From contig CAKPJO010000067.1 in the NCBI GenBank assembly GCA_934162685.1, forward strand, positions 1 through 8,518: a stretch of DNA of 8,518 bases, read 5' to 3'. The notes beneath the pieces were generated by a model, which was not told the origin of the DNA, ran no database searches, and saw only the letters and a program-made list of their open reading frames with translations. This document shows positions 1 through 5,857 of the stretch, piece after piece; within the stretch, counting starts at the first letter, position 1; each line of letters opens with the position of its first letter. Source of the DNA: an uncultured Bacilli bacterium. Its GTDB lineage: Bacteria; Bacillota_I; Bacilli_A; RFN20; CAG-826. Position numbers and translations under genes: made by a program.

Positions 1-1
1 A

Positions 2-526
2 ATCGGAAGAATGTCAGAACAAAAGAATCAACAATTATTGCTTAAATCATTTAGAATACTTGTTAATAACTACAAAAATGTAAAACTTATTTTTGTGGGC
101 GATGGAGTATTAAAAGATGATTTGCTAAAATTAACAAATGATTTAAAACTTAACGACTATATCGAATATGTAGGAAATGTTGATGATGTGGAAAATTATT
201 TAAAAATCGCGGATGCATTTGTATTATCTTCCATATACGAAGGACTTCCAATGACAATACTAGAAGCTATGGCCGCGTCATTACCAATAATTTCTACAAA
301 TGTTGGAGGAGTTAAAGACATTGTAACTAATAATGGCATATTAGTTAAAGTAGATGAAAAGGATTTGGCAAAAGCAATGCTATCGCTTATAGAAAATGAA
401 AAATTATGTAACGAGTTTAAAAATAATTCATATGAAAATGCTAAGAATTATGATTTAAGTAAAATAGTTAAAGAATATGAAGAACTTTACTTTCTTTATT
501 TAAAAAAGAAGGTGAAAAACAAATGA
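2..526 (+). CDS. Family-4 (GT-B) glycosyltransferase, C-terminal part; 5' end outside window
   Basis: Transfers a sugar from a nucleotide donor onto a growing lipid-linked repeat unit at the cytoplasmic membrane face (family knowledge; sugar unknown). The ATG at 11 is not the true start: the frame is open to the window edge and reads I-G-R-M-S-E-Q-K-N, the conserved loop that opens the donor-binding domain of GT4 enzymes and normally lies mid-protein. Counting from M at 11, KLIFVGDG (25-32) is the usual beta strand, and the catalytic/nucleotide-binding EX7E motif is E77-GLPMTIL-E85, followed by the GG-DIV loop at 99-104. The visible part is a complete C-terminal domain ending in a charged lysine-rich tail. 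The stop overlaps the next start (ATGA, 523-526), so it is probably translationally coupled to the polymerase gene. It is paralogous in this domain to the glycosyltransferase at 3351. Acceptor and linkage cannot be read from sequence. Confidence 0.9.
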   Translation: MGRMSEQKNQQLLLKSFRILVNNYKNVKLIFVGDGVLKDDLLKLTNDLKLNDYIEYVGNVDDVENYLKIADAFVLSSIYEGLPMTILEAMAASLPIISTNVGGVKDIVTNNGILVKVDEKDLAKAMLSLIENEKLCNEFKNNSYENAKNYDLSKIVKEYEELYFLYLKKKVKNK

Positions 527-1890
527 AAAAAAACATAATTAATTGGAGTTTGTTATTTGTTTTAACATGTCTTTATATTGTTTTTAAATATAATGGGATA
601 ATGATTATAGCAAATATCATTTCTATTTTAATGAGTATGCTTATTCTTACCATTCCATTAAAGCATAAAATATATGCCTTATTTTTCTTTGCTCCAATGT
701 ATTTATATATTTATATTTTTGGATTTGCTTTCTATAATGTGATTACATTATTAACACTATTTAATATGATAATAGAAGGGAAAAAATTTGATATTCGTAT
801 TATTTCTTTAGTTATTATCTTGTTTGCTATTGATATGTTTTGGCAATTTTATGTTAAAGAATTATCAATTACTTATACAATAAAATGGGCATTATCGTTG
901 TTTTTATCTTTTACATTAATGTTAGATAATAAGGAACAATATGATAAAAATTTTACAATATTTGTTTATTCATTAGGAACCGCAATTATAAGTTTTGGAA
1001 CGATAATTCAATATATTGGTGTAGATATTAATTCAGTAACACGTGCTCAATTTGAGGGTGGATTATCGTCTTTAAACGCCAATACATTTAGTTTTTATTG
1101 TTTGCTTGCTATGGTGAGTGGCGTTTATCTTATTCTAAGAGAAGATTTAGATAAAGATTCTATATATGCTAAACCAGTATTTAAAATATTTATGACTGTA
1201 CTTAGTTTTATTAGCGGAGTAGCAGGGGCAATGATGTTATCAAAAGCTTATTTTTTAACATTTATTTTGTGGATTATTTTATTACTATTATTCAATATCA
1301 AAAACAAAAAGAGATTTTTTACATGTCTTAGTGCTGTGGTATTTGTTTTATTATTAGTAGGAGCTATTCCTCAAACACGAACACTTGTTCATAAAGTTAT
1401 CTTAAGATTTACAGAAACAGGTTCAGATTTAAGTAGTATTACTACAGGAAGATCAGATATTTTCGCCATGTATTTTAAAGCATTTGCTAAGCATCCTTTC
1501 AATGCTTTATTTGGCGCGGGATTATCAAGTTATCAATGGCTGTTTGATATTAATTTTGTTACGGAAACAGGTGCACCAATTATTACACATAATGTTATTT
1601 TAGAAGTAATATGTGCATATGGTGTTTTTGGCGCAATAATCTTATTCTTCATATATTTTAAATTAATAAAAACACGTGTTAATTCAAGCAGTAACTTAAA
1701 TGATTTATTACCACTTATTATATTAATTGCATTTTCACAATCGTTATCACTATATCATGAAGATGTTACAAACTTTATCATTATGATTTGTATGATTGTG
1801 GCGGAAAGAAAAGTAATAACAGAAGAAAAAGTTGTTAAAGAAGAGAAAAATCGCTCCTTTTATATTAATAAATTGCAAGGAGTGAAATAG
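523..1890 (+). CDS. Wzy-like O-antigen/capsule polymerase (O-antigen ligase superfamily membrane protein)
   Basis: A 455-residue, highly hydrophobic protein with about ten to twelve predicted membrane segments. It probably joins lipid-linked repeat units outside the membrane. Support: a large hydrophilic loop after about residue 285 containing ITTGRSDIF (306-314), the G-R-x-x-I pattern typical of Wzy/WaaL proteins, then G-x-G-L-S-S-Y (331-337) and T-H-N-V-I-L-E (355-361) leading into G-x-F-G in the last membrane segments. Primary sequence is poorly conserved in this group, so the call rests on topology, these motifs and position beside a flippase and glycosyltransferases. The start at 523 has AGAAGGTG (507-514) eight bases upstream and overlaps the previous stop. 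The end is odd in carrying a charged cytoplasmic tail of about 28 residues rich in K and E (428-455). A WaaL-type ligase or other polysaccharide ligase is the alternative. Confidence 0.82.
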   Translation: MKKNIINWSLLFVLTCLYIVFKYNGIMIIANIISILMSMLILTIPLKHKIYALFFFAPMYLYIYIFGFAFYNVITLLTLFNMIIEGKKFDIRIISLVIILFAIDMFWQFYVKELSITYTIKWALSLFLSFTLMLDNKEQYDKNFTIFVYSLGTAIISFGTIIQYIGVDINSVTRAQFEGGLSSLNANTFSFYCLLAMVSGVYLILREDLDKDSIYAKPVFKIFMTVLSFISGVAGAMMLSKAYFLTFILWIILLLLFNIKNKKRFFTCLSAVVFVLLLVGAIPQTRTLVHKVILRFTETGSDLSSITTGRSDIFAMYFKAFAKHPFNALFGAGLSSYQWLFDINFVTETGAPIITHNVILEVICAYGVFGAIILFFIYFKLIKTRVNSSSNLNDLLPLIILIAFSQSLSLYHEDVTNFIIMICMIVAERKVITEEKVVKEEKNRSFYINKLQGVK

Positions 1891-1894
1891 TTAA

Positions 1895-3358
1895 ATGGGT
1901 AAGTTATCAAAATTAAAACAAAATTATATTTTGAATTTAATAGTGGTAATACTAGAATCCACTATTTCGTTAGTTGCAACGCCATTCATTGCTCGTATTT
2001 TAGAATCAACAGGAGTAGGAACCTATAGCTATACCTATTCATTAATCACAATGTTTACTCTTACAGGAGCGTTAGGCACTGCCACACATGCTCAAAGACA
2101 AATTGCTATGCATCTAGATAATAAAGAAGAATATTCGAAAATATTTTGGGAAGTATTCTTTCTTCGAATGATTTTTATTTTTATATCTTTGTTAATATTC
2201 TTAGCAACAATATTATTAATAAATAAAGATATTACTTATTTTATTATTCAAATACCATATTTCATTGCCGCTATTATGGATATTTCTTGGTTATATCAAG
2301 GATTAGAACAATTTAAAAAGATTGCCTGGAAAGATTTAATTTTTAAGATTTTAGGTTTAACATTTGTATTTATATTTGTTAGAACTAAAGAAGATTTATG
2401 GAAATATTTATTAATTTTATCGCTTTCTATGCTAATGGGACAATGTGTATTATGGTTAAACTTAAAAAAATATGTAAACTATGATATTCCTTTAAAGACT
2501 TTAAATTTAAAAAAACATTTAAAAGAAACGTTAATATATTTTATTCCCACAATTGCTTATCAATTTTATTCTTTAATTGATAAAGTATTACTCGGATTAT
2601 TATCTACGAGTGAAGAAACAGGATATTATGAAAAAGCCCAACAAATAGTGTCATTATGCGCCACAATATTTAATGCCTATAATGTTGTAATTCGTTCTAG
2701 AATATCTTATTTATTTATGAAAAAAGAACAAAAAGAAATTGATGACAAAGCTACAAATTCAATTGCGTTTGTTTTTGGATTATCATTACCGATGGCTTTA
2801 GGAATTGTTGGTATTGCTAATCAATTTGTACCATGGTTTTTAGGCGATGATTTTTTGAAAGTATCGACATTATTAATGGTTTTATCGCCAGTTATTGTTA
2901 TAATGGCTCTTCGCATGTGTATTGGATCAATTATCTACACGCCATTTGGTTTACAATCTAAATCCAATATAGCAGAAGTAATAGCAGCGGTTATTAATTG
3001 TATTTTAACTGCTATTTTAATACCTTTGTTAGATTCTATTGGCGCATCAATTGCTTCAATTGTTTCTGAAACTATTGTTTTAGTAATGTTTGTTGCTTAC
3101 GCACAGAAACATCATTATTTACGACTTGGAATGATATTAAAACATATTTATAAATATGTAGTTGCAGCGGCGATTATGTTTGCTTCTATAATGGTTATAA
3201 ATCATTATTTAACTGGACCGCTTTGTACAGTTATTCAAATCATTACGGGCATAGCTATTTATTTTGCAATGTTATTAATTCTTAAAGATAAAATATTTTA
3301 TGAAAATGTTAAGATTGTATTATCTCCTAAATCTAAGGAGGAAGTTACAAATGAGTAA
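1895..3358 (+). CDS. Wzx-like flippase (MOP/MATE superfamily polysaccharide exporter)
   Basis: A 487-residue integral membrane protein, the usual length for Wzx/RfbX-type flippases, with roughly 12-14 hydrophobic segments. It would move undecaprenyl-linked repeat units across the membrane. The N-terminus is diagnostic: a first membrane segment, then a P-F-I-A-R-I-L-E-S-T-G-V-G block followed by Y-S-Y-T-Y-S and later H-A-Q-R-Q-I-A, matching the conserved first third of the polysaccharide-synthase family. A central W-L-Y-Q-G-L-E-Q-F motif (about residues 132-140) and YYEKAQQIV (about 244-252) are also family-typical. The start at 1895 is supported by AAGGAGTG at 1877-1884, which lies inside the end of the polymerase gene; the gap to that gene is 4 nt. 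The 3' end overlaps the next gene by 8 nt. Substrate specificity cannot be told from sequence. Confidence 0.92.
   Translation: MGKLSKLKQNYILNLIVVILESTISLVATPFIARILESTGVGTYSYTYSLITMFTLTGALGTATHAQRQIAMHLDNKEEYSKIFWEVFFLRMIFIFISLLIFLATILLINKDITYFIIQIPYFIAAIMDISWLYQGLEQFKKIAWKDLIFKILGLTFVFIFVRTKEDLWKYLLILSLSMLMGQCVLWLNLKKYVNYDIPLKTLNLKKHLKETLIYFIPTIAYQFYSLIDKVLLGLLSTSEETGYYEKAQQIVSLCATIFNAYNVVIRSRISYLFMKKEQKEIDDKATNSIAFVFGLSLPMALGIVGIANQFVPWFLGDDFLKVSTLLMVLSPVIVIMALRMCIGSIIYTPFGLQSKSNIAEVIAAVINCILTAILIPLLDSIGASIASIVSETIVLVMFVAYAQKHHYLRLGMILKHIYKYVVAAAIMFASIMVINHYLTGPLCTVIQIITGIAIYFAMLLILKDKIFYENVKIVLSPKSKEEVTNE
3335..3341 (+). promoter_or_regulatory. Ribosome binding site AAGGAGG that sets the start at 3351
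   Basis: A perfect AAGGAGG lies 9 nt before ATG 3351, inside the last codons of the flippase gene. The frame stays open upstream to an ATG at 3300, but that ATG lacks a comparable site and would add 17 residues (MKMLRLYYLL...) not expected before a GT-B first strand. This decides the shorter start. Confidence 0.85.
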
Positions 3359-4475
3359 GATTAGAATCCTTTATTTCGTTGATTGTTTAGAACATGGTGG
3401 TATTCAATCGTTATTATGGGAAATTATAAAGCGATTAGATAAAAATGAATTTGAAATTTCGATTTTAAGCTTTGACTTTAATCGAGATTATGAATTAGAA
3501 AAAGTAATGACTAATATGGGAGTGAATATTTATAAAATTCCTCGACCAGAAAAACAACCATTTAAATGTTTAAAAATGTGCAAACAAATATTTAAAGATA
3601 ATTGCTTTGATGTAGTGCATTGCCATTCATCATCAAAATCCGCGATTGTGTTAAAGTATGCTTATAAATACAATGTAAAATTGCGTATTGTACATGCTCA
3701 CTCTGATCATTTTCAAAGTAGCAATGTATTAAAAAAAATAATTGGTCACATTTTATTTATTCCTACTTGTCGTTATGCTAATAAGTATATGGCCTGTTCT
3801 AAAAATGCAGCGAAGTGGATGTTTAAACATTTCTATGCTAAAAAGATAGAGCCAATAATAGTAAATAATGCTATCGATTTATCTAGATTTCAATATTCAA
3901 AAGAATATCGTGAAGATATTCGTAAAATGTATAACATTAATGATGATACTTTTGTGTTAGGACATATAGGAAGATTTGTAAGAGTAAAAAATCATTTATT
4001 TTTGATTGATATTTTTAACGATCTATTAAAACTAAAGCCTAATTCAAAACTAATTTTTGTTGGTGATGGTGAATTACTTGATAAGTGTAAGCAAAAAGTA
4101 AATGATTTAAAAATTAATGATAAAGTAATTTTTGCTGGTTATCAATCTGTTACCGAAAAGTTTTATTCGGCATTCGATGCATTTATATTGCCAAGCCTAT
4201 ATGAAGGACTTCCTATTGTTGGAGTAGAAGCCCAAGCTAGTGGATTGCCATGTTATTTTTCTAATAAAATTACTGATAGCGTAAATATATGTAGTGATAA
4301 TTGTCATATAGTGGACATTAAAAAATCTAGTGAAGATTGGGCGAAAATAATTAATAAGACCAAATTAAATTATGAACGTTTAAAAGCAATAGATGTGTTA
4401 TCTAAAGTTGGATTTAATATTAATGAGGTAGTTAATTATTTAACGGAATTATATAAAAATAACTTGAAACAATAA
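3351..4475 (+). CDS. Family-4 (GT-B) glycosyltransferase, EpsF-like
   Basis: A complete 374-residue GT4 enzyme, likely cytoplasmic or peripheral at the membrane, that adds one sugar to the repeat unit. The N-terminal domain starts with the K-I-R-I-L-Y-F-V strand and the acceptor-side loop H-G-G-I-Q (15-19), then D-V-V-H-C-H (87-92) and R-I-V-H-A-H-S (112-118), all typical of EpsF-like exopolysaccharide glycosyltransferases. The C-terminal domain has GHIGRFVRVKNH (204-215), KLIFVGDGE (233-241), and the EX7E motif E285-GLPIVGV-E293. It is complete, with no frameshift. The chosen start overlaps the flippase stop by 8 nt (ATGAGTAA), implying translational coupling. The donor sugar is not readable. 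A 98-nt gap follows, so this may be the last gene of its transcript, although I see no strong terminator. Confidence 0.93.
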   Translation: MSKIRILYFVDCLEHGGIQSLLWEIIKRLDKNEFEISILSFDFNRDYELEKVMTNMGVNIYKIPRPEKQPFKCLKMCKQIFKDNCFDVVHCHSSSKSAIVLKYAYKYNVKLRIVHAHSDHFQSSNVLKKIIGHILFIPTCRYANKYMACSKNAAKWMFKHFYAKKIEPIIVNNAIDLSRFQYSKEYREDIRKMYNINDDTFVLGHIGRFVRVKNHLFLIDIFNDLLKLKPNSKLIFVGDGELLDKCKQKVNDLKINDKVIFAGYQSVTEKFYSAFDAFILPSLYEGLPIVGVEAQASGLPCYFSNKITDSVNICSDNCHIVDIKKSSEDWAKIINKTKLNYERLKAIDVLSKVGFNINEVVNYLTELYKNNLKQ

Positions 4476-4517
4476 GAAATTTTATATAAAGGATTATTAA
4501 AAGCGATAAAAACATTA

Positions 4518-4541
4518 ATTAAATTATATAAATAATTTAAT
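4518..4541. repeat. AT-only inverted repeat upstream of the wzz-like gene
   Basis: Ten-base arms ATTAAATTAT (4518-4527) and ATAATTTAAT (4532-4541) are perfect reverse complements around a 4-base centre, ATAA. The repeat lies in the only long intergenic gap and covers the place where a -35 box would fall for the extended -10 at 4545. It could be an operator or a weak A-U hairpin. It has no G-C pairs and no following U-tract, so an intrinsic terminator is unlikely. In DNA this AT-rich, chance cannot be excluded. Confidence 0.5.
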
Positions 4542-4544
4542 ATA

Positions 4545-4553
4545 TGTTAAAAT
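4545..4553 (+). promoter_or_regulatory. Candidate extended -10 promoter for the chain-length/phosphonate genes
   Basis: TGTTAAAAT reads as an extended -10 (TG-N-TAAAAT, five of six bases of TATAAT). No good -35 is present at the proper distance (AT-only sequence around 4524-4530), which is normal for extended -10 promoters. Transcription would begin near 4560, leaving a leader of only about 14 nt with GAGGTG (4563-4568) five bases before ATG 4574. Position in the sole long gap of an otherwise packed gene row supports it. A weaker alternative is TTGAAA (4464-4469) with TATAAA (4485-4490), whose spacing of 15 nt is short. Confidence 0.48.
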
Positions 4554-4573
4554 AAAGTGTTTGAGGTGAAATT

Positions 4574-5248
4574 ATGAACAAAAATTATAAATATGAGTTT
4601 TCATTCAAGATGTTACTGGTAGCTATAAAAAGAAATATTTTAACCTTAGTATATTTCTTCTTATGTTTTACTGTTATAGGAGGTATTTATGCTTTTGCTA
4701 TTGATAAGCCAGTCTATCAATCTAGTGGTGTGGTAGAAGCAGGACAATTAACCGAATATACCTACAATACTTTTGTAAGAATTACTCAATCAAAAGTTCC
4801 TTCTATAGTTATTGATAATATTCTAGAAAATAACATTATGCATAAAGATGGTACGAACATATCAATAACTGAAATTGAAAATGGTTTTATTATTCCAGAA
4901 AAACCATCCACAATTACAACAGATGATATTGAATTATCATTTCAAAACGAAGATGAATCAATTGTAAAAGAAGTAATGAATATCATTTTAGAGAAAACAT
5001 GTGAAGTTTATAACGCTAACGACAATTCAACGAGTTTTAGTGTAACGAAAGAAGCTAGTGATACAAAAGTAACAACAAACCCAGTTACTAAATTATTAAC
5101 TTTCTCCGCATTAGGAATAGGTGTTGGCTTTGTATTTGCACTTGCTAGTGGTGTTCATAATTATTCAATTGATTCAGTTTCTGAATTGAACAATTTAGAT
5201 ATTGCTACCTTTGAAGTATCTTCTAAAGGAGGAAAGAAACATGAATAA
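4574..5248 (+). CDS. Wzz/CapA-type chain-length determinant (BY-kinase modulator) membrane protein
   Basis: A 224-residue protein with the layout of Gram-positive polysaccharide co-polymerases (CpsC/CapA/YveK type): short cytoplasmic N-terminus, first membrane helix at about 22-42, an extracellular region of about 130 residues starting D-K-P-V-Y-Q-S-S-G (the usual P-x-Y-x-S-x-x strand), second helix at about 174-194 preceded by N169-P170, and a cytoplasmic tail of about 30 residues. In the family it sets polymer length and, through that tail, activates a partner BY-kinase encoded just downstream. The P-rich stretch before helix 2 is reduced to a single proline. The gene sits behind the wzy, wzx and glycosyltransferase genes rather than at the head of the locus, with its own candidate promoter. 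It overlaps the next gene by 8 nt (ATGAATAA), so the two products are probably made together and interact. Confidence 0.85.
   Translation: MNKNYKYEFSFKMLLVAIKRNILTLVYFFLCFTVIGGIYAFAIDKPVYQSSGVVEAGQLTEYTYNTFVRITQSKVPSIVIDNILENNIMHKDGTNISITEIENGFIIPEKPSTITTDDIELSFQNEDESIVKEVMNIILEKTCEVYNANDNSTSFSVTKEASDTKVTTNPVTKLLTFSALGIGVGFVFALASGVHNYSIDSVSELNNLDIATFEVSSKGGKKHE
5225..5232 (+). promoter_or_regulatory. Ribosome binding site AAAGGAGG that sets the start at 5241
   Basis: AAAGGAGG lies 8 nt before ATG 5241 and inside the end of the wzz-like gene. An in-frame ATG at 5202 would add 13 residues but has no comparable site, and its extension is simply the Shine-Dalgarno region read in frame. The junction closely resembles that at 3335-3358. 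Confidence 0.85.
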
Positions 5249-5834
5249 ACGTGAAATAAGTTATATTGAAAAATGTAAAGACAATGTTACATTTGATGAT
5301 TCCATAATAAATCTTATTAATAATATTGAAACTTTTGCTCGAAAATGTAAAACACTAGCAATCACAACTCCAAAAGATAATTTTCTTAATACGTTTTTAG
5401 GATATAACCTCGCTAAATATTATGTTAATAATGGAAAAAAAGTATTAGTAATTGAAGCTAATTATAAAGAGCCTATTTTAAAAGAATTAGTGGATAGTAT
5501 TGGTGATGAAGAAAAAGAAGAAAGTGATGGCATTCATCATTTGAATAACGGAGTAGATGTTATTTATTCCACTACCAACAAACTAACCGCTGAACAATTA
5601 CATTCGGATAATTTTTTGAACATGTTAAATTATGGAAAAAGCAATTATGATTATGTAATTATGCTTGTTACTCCAGTTTTGGTAAATAACGATTTATTTG
5701 CTTTAAAAGATGATTTTGATGCTTCTATTATAGTTGCTAAAAAGGAAGAAACTATTTTAAAAAATATTTATGCTTCTATAGATTTGATAAAAAGAAATGA
5801 TTTGCCTTTATTAGGCGTTGTTTTACTTAAATAA
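5241..5834 (+). CDS. BY-kinase-like (CpsD/CapB) protein with degenerate ATP-binding motifs; probable pseudokinase
   Basis: A 197-residue cytoplasmic protein directly after, and overlapping by 8 nt, a Wzz-like gene: exactly where the CpsD/CapB tyrosine kinase belongs. The P-loop fold pattern is present: K-T-L-A-I-T-T-P (37-44) for strand 1 and loop, Y-N-L-A (55-58) for the helix after Walker A, K-K-V-L-V-I-E-A-N (66-74) for Walker A', N-Y-D-Y-V-I-M-L-V-T-P (135-145) for Walker B, and a final L-L-G-V-V-L (190-195). The key residues are gone. By my alignment the G-x-G-K-S/T loop reads K45-D-N-F48-L-N50 (F48 at the invariant Lys), the A' Asp pair is E72 and N74, and the Walker B Asp is L142. There is no C-terminal tyrosine cluster. 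The frame is intact with a good ribosome site, so this looks like a maintained non-catalytic protein rather than decay. It may act as a structural or regulatory partner of the Wzz-like protein. A distant MinD/ParA-like origin is the alternative. Confidence 0.72.
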   Translation: MNKREISYIEKCKDNVTFDDSIINLINNIETFARKCKTLAITTPKDNFLNTFLGYNLAKYYVNNGKKVLVIEANYKEPILKELVDSIGDEEKEESDGIHHLNNGVDVIYSTTNKLTAEQLHSDNFLNMLNYGKSNYDYVIMLVTPVLVNNDLFALKDDFDASIIVAKKEETILKNIYASIDLIKRNDLPLLGVVLLK

Positions 5835-5844
5835 ATTTATTTAA
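5827..5844. repeat. Perfect 18-bp AT-only palindrome before aepX
   Basis: TTAAATAAATTTATTTAA equals its own reverse complement. It spans the stop codon of the kinase-like gene (5832-5834) and touches the AAAGGAG ribosome site of the next gene (5843-5849). It could be a protein-binding site or a weak A-U hairpin, with about 7 pairs around AAUU, near the ribosome site. Low sequence complexity makes chance a serious alternative. Confidence 0.4.
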
Positions 5845-5857
5845 AGGAGAAAAAAAG

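Noticed and set aside
11..526. ATG at 11 as a true gene start giving a 171-residue protein
   Set aside because: The codons before it continue the conserved I-G-R-x-S-x-Q-K-N glycosyltransferase loop and the frame is open to the window edge, so the gene begins upstream.
3300..3350. 17-residue N-terminal extension of the second glycosyltransferase
   Set aside because: It lacks a suitable ribosome site, while AAGGAGG sits 9 nt before ATG 3351, where the GT-B fold starts.
4476..4573. Intrinsic terminator after the second glycosyltransferase
   Set aside because: The only hairpin-capable sequence has no G-C pairs and is not followed by a U-tract.
5202..5240. 13-residue N-terminal extension of the kinase-like protein
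   Set aside because: It is the Shine-Dalgarno region read in frame; AAAGGAGG correctly precedes ATG 5241.
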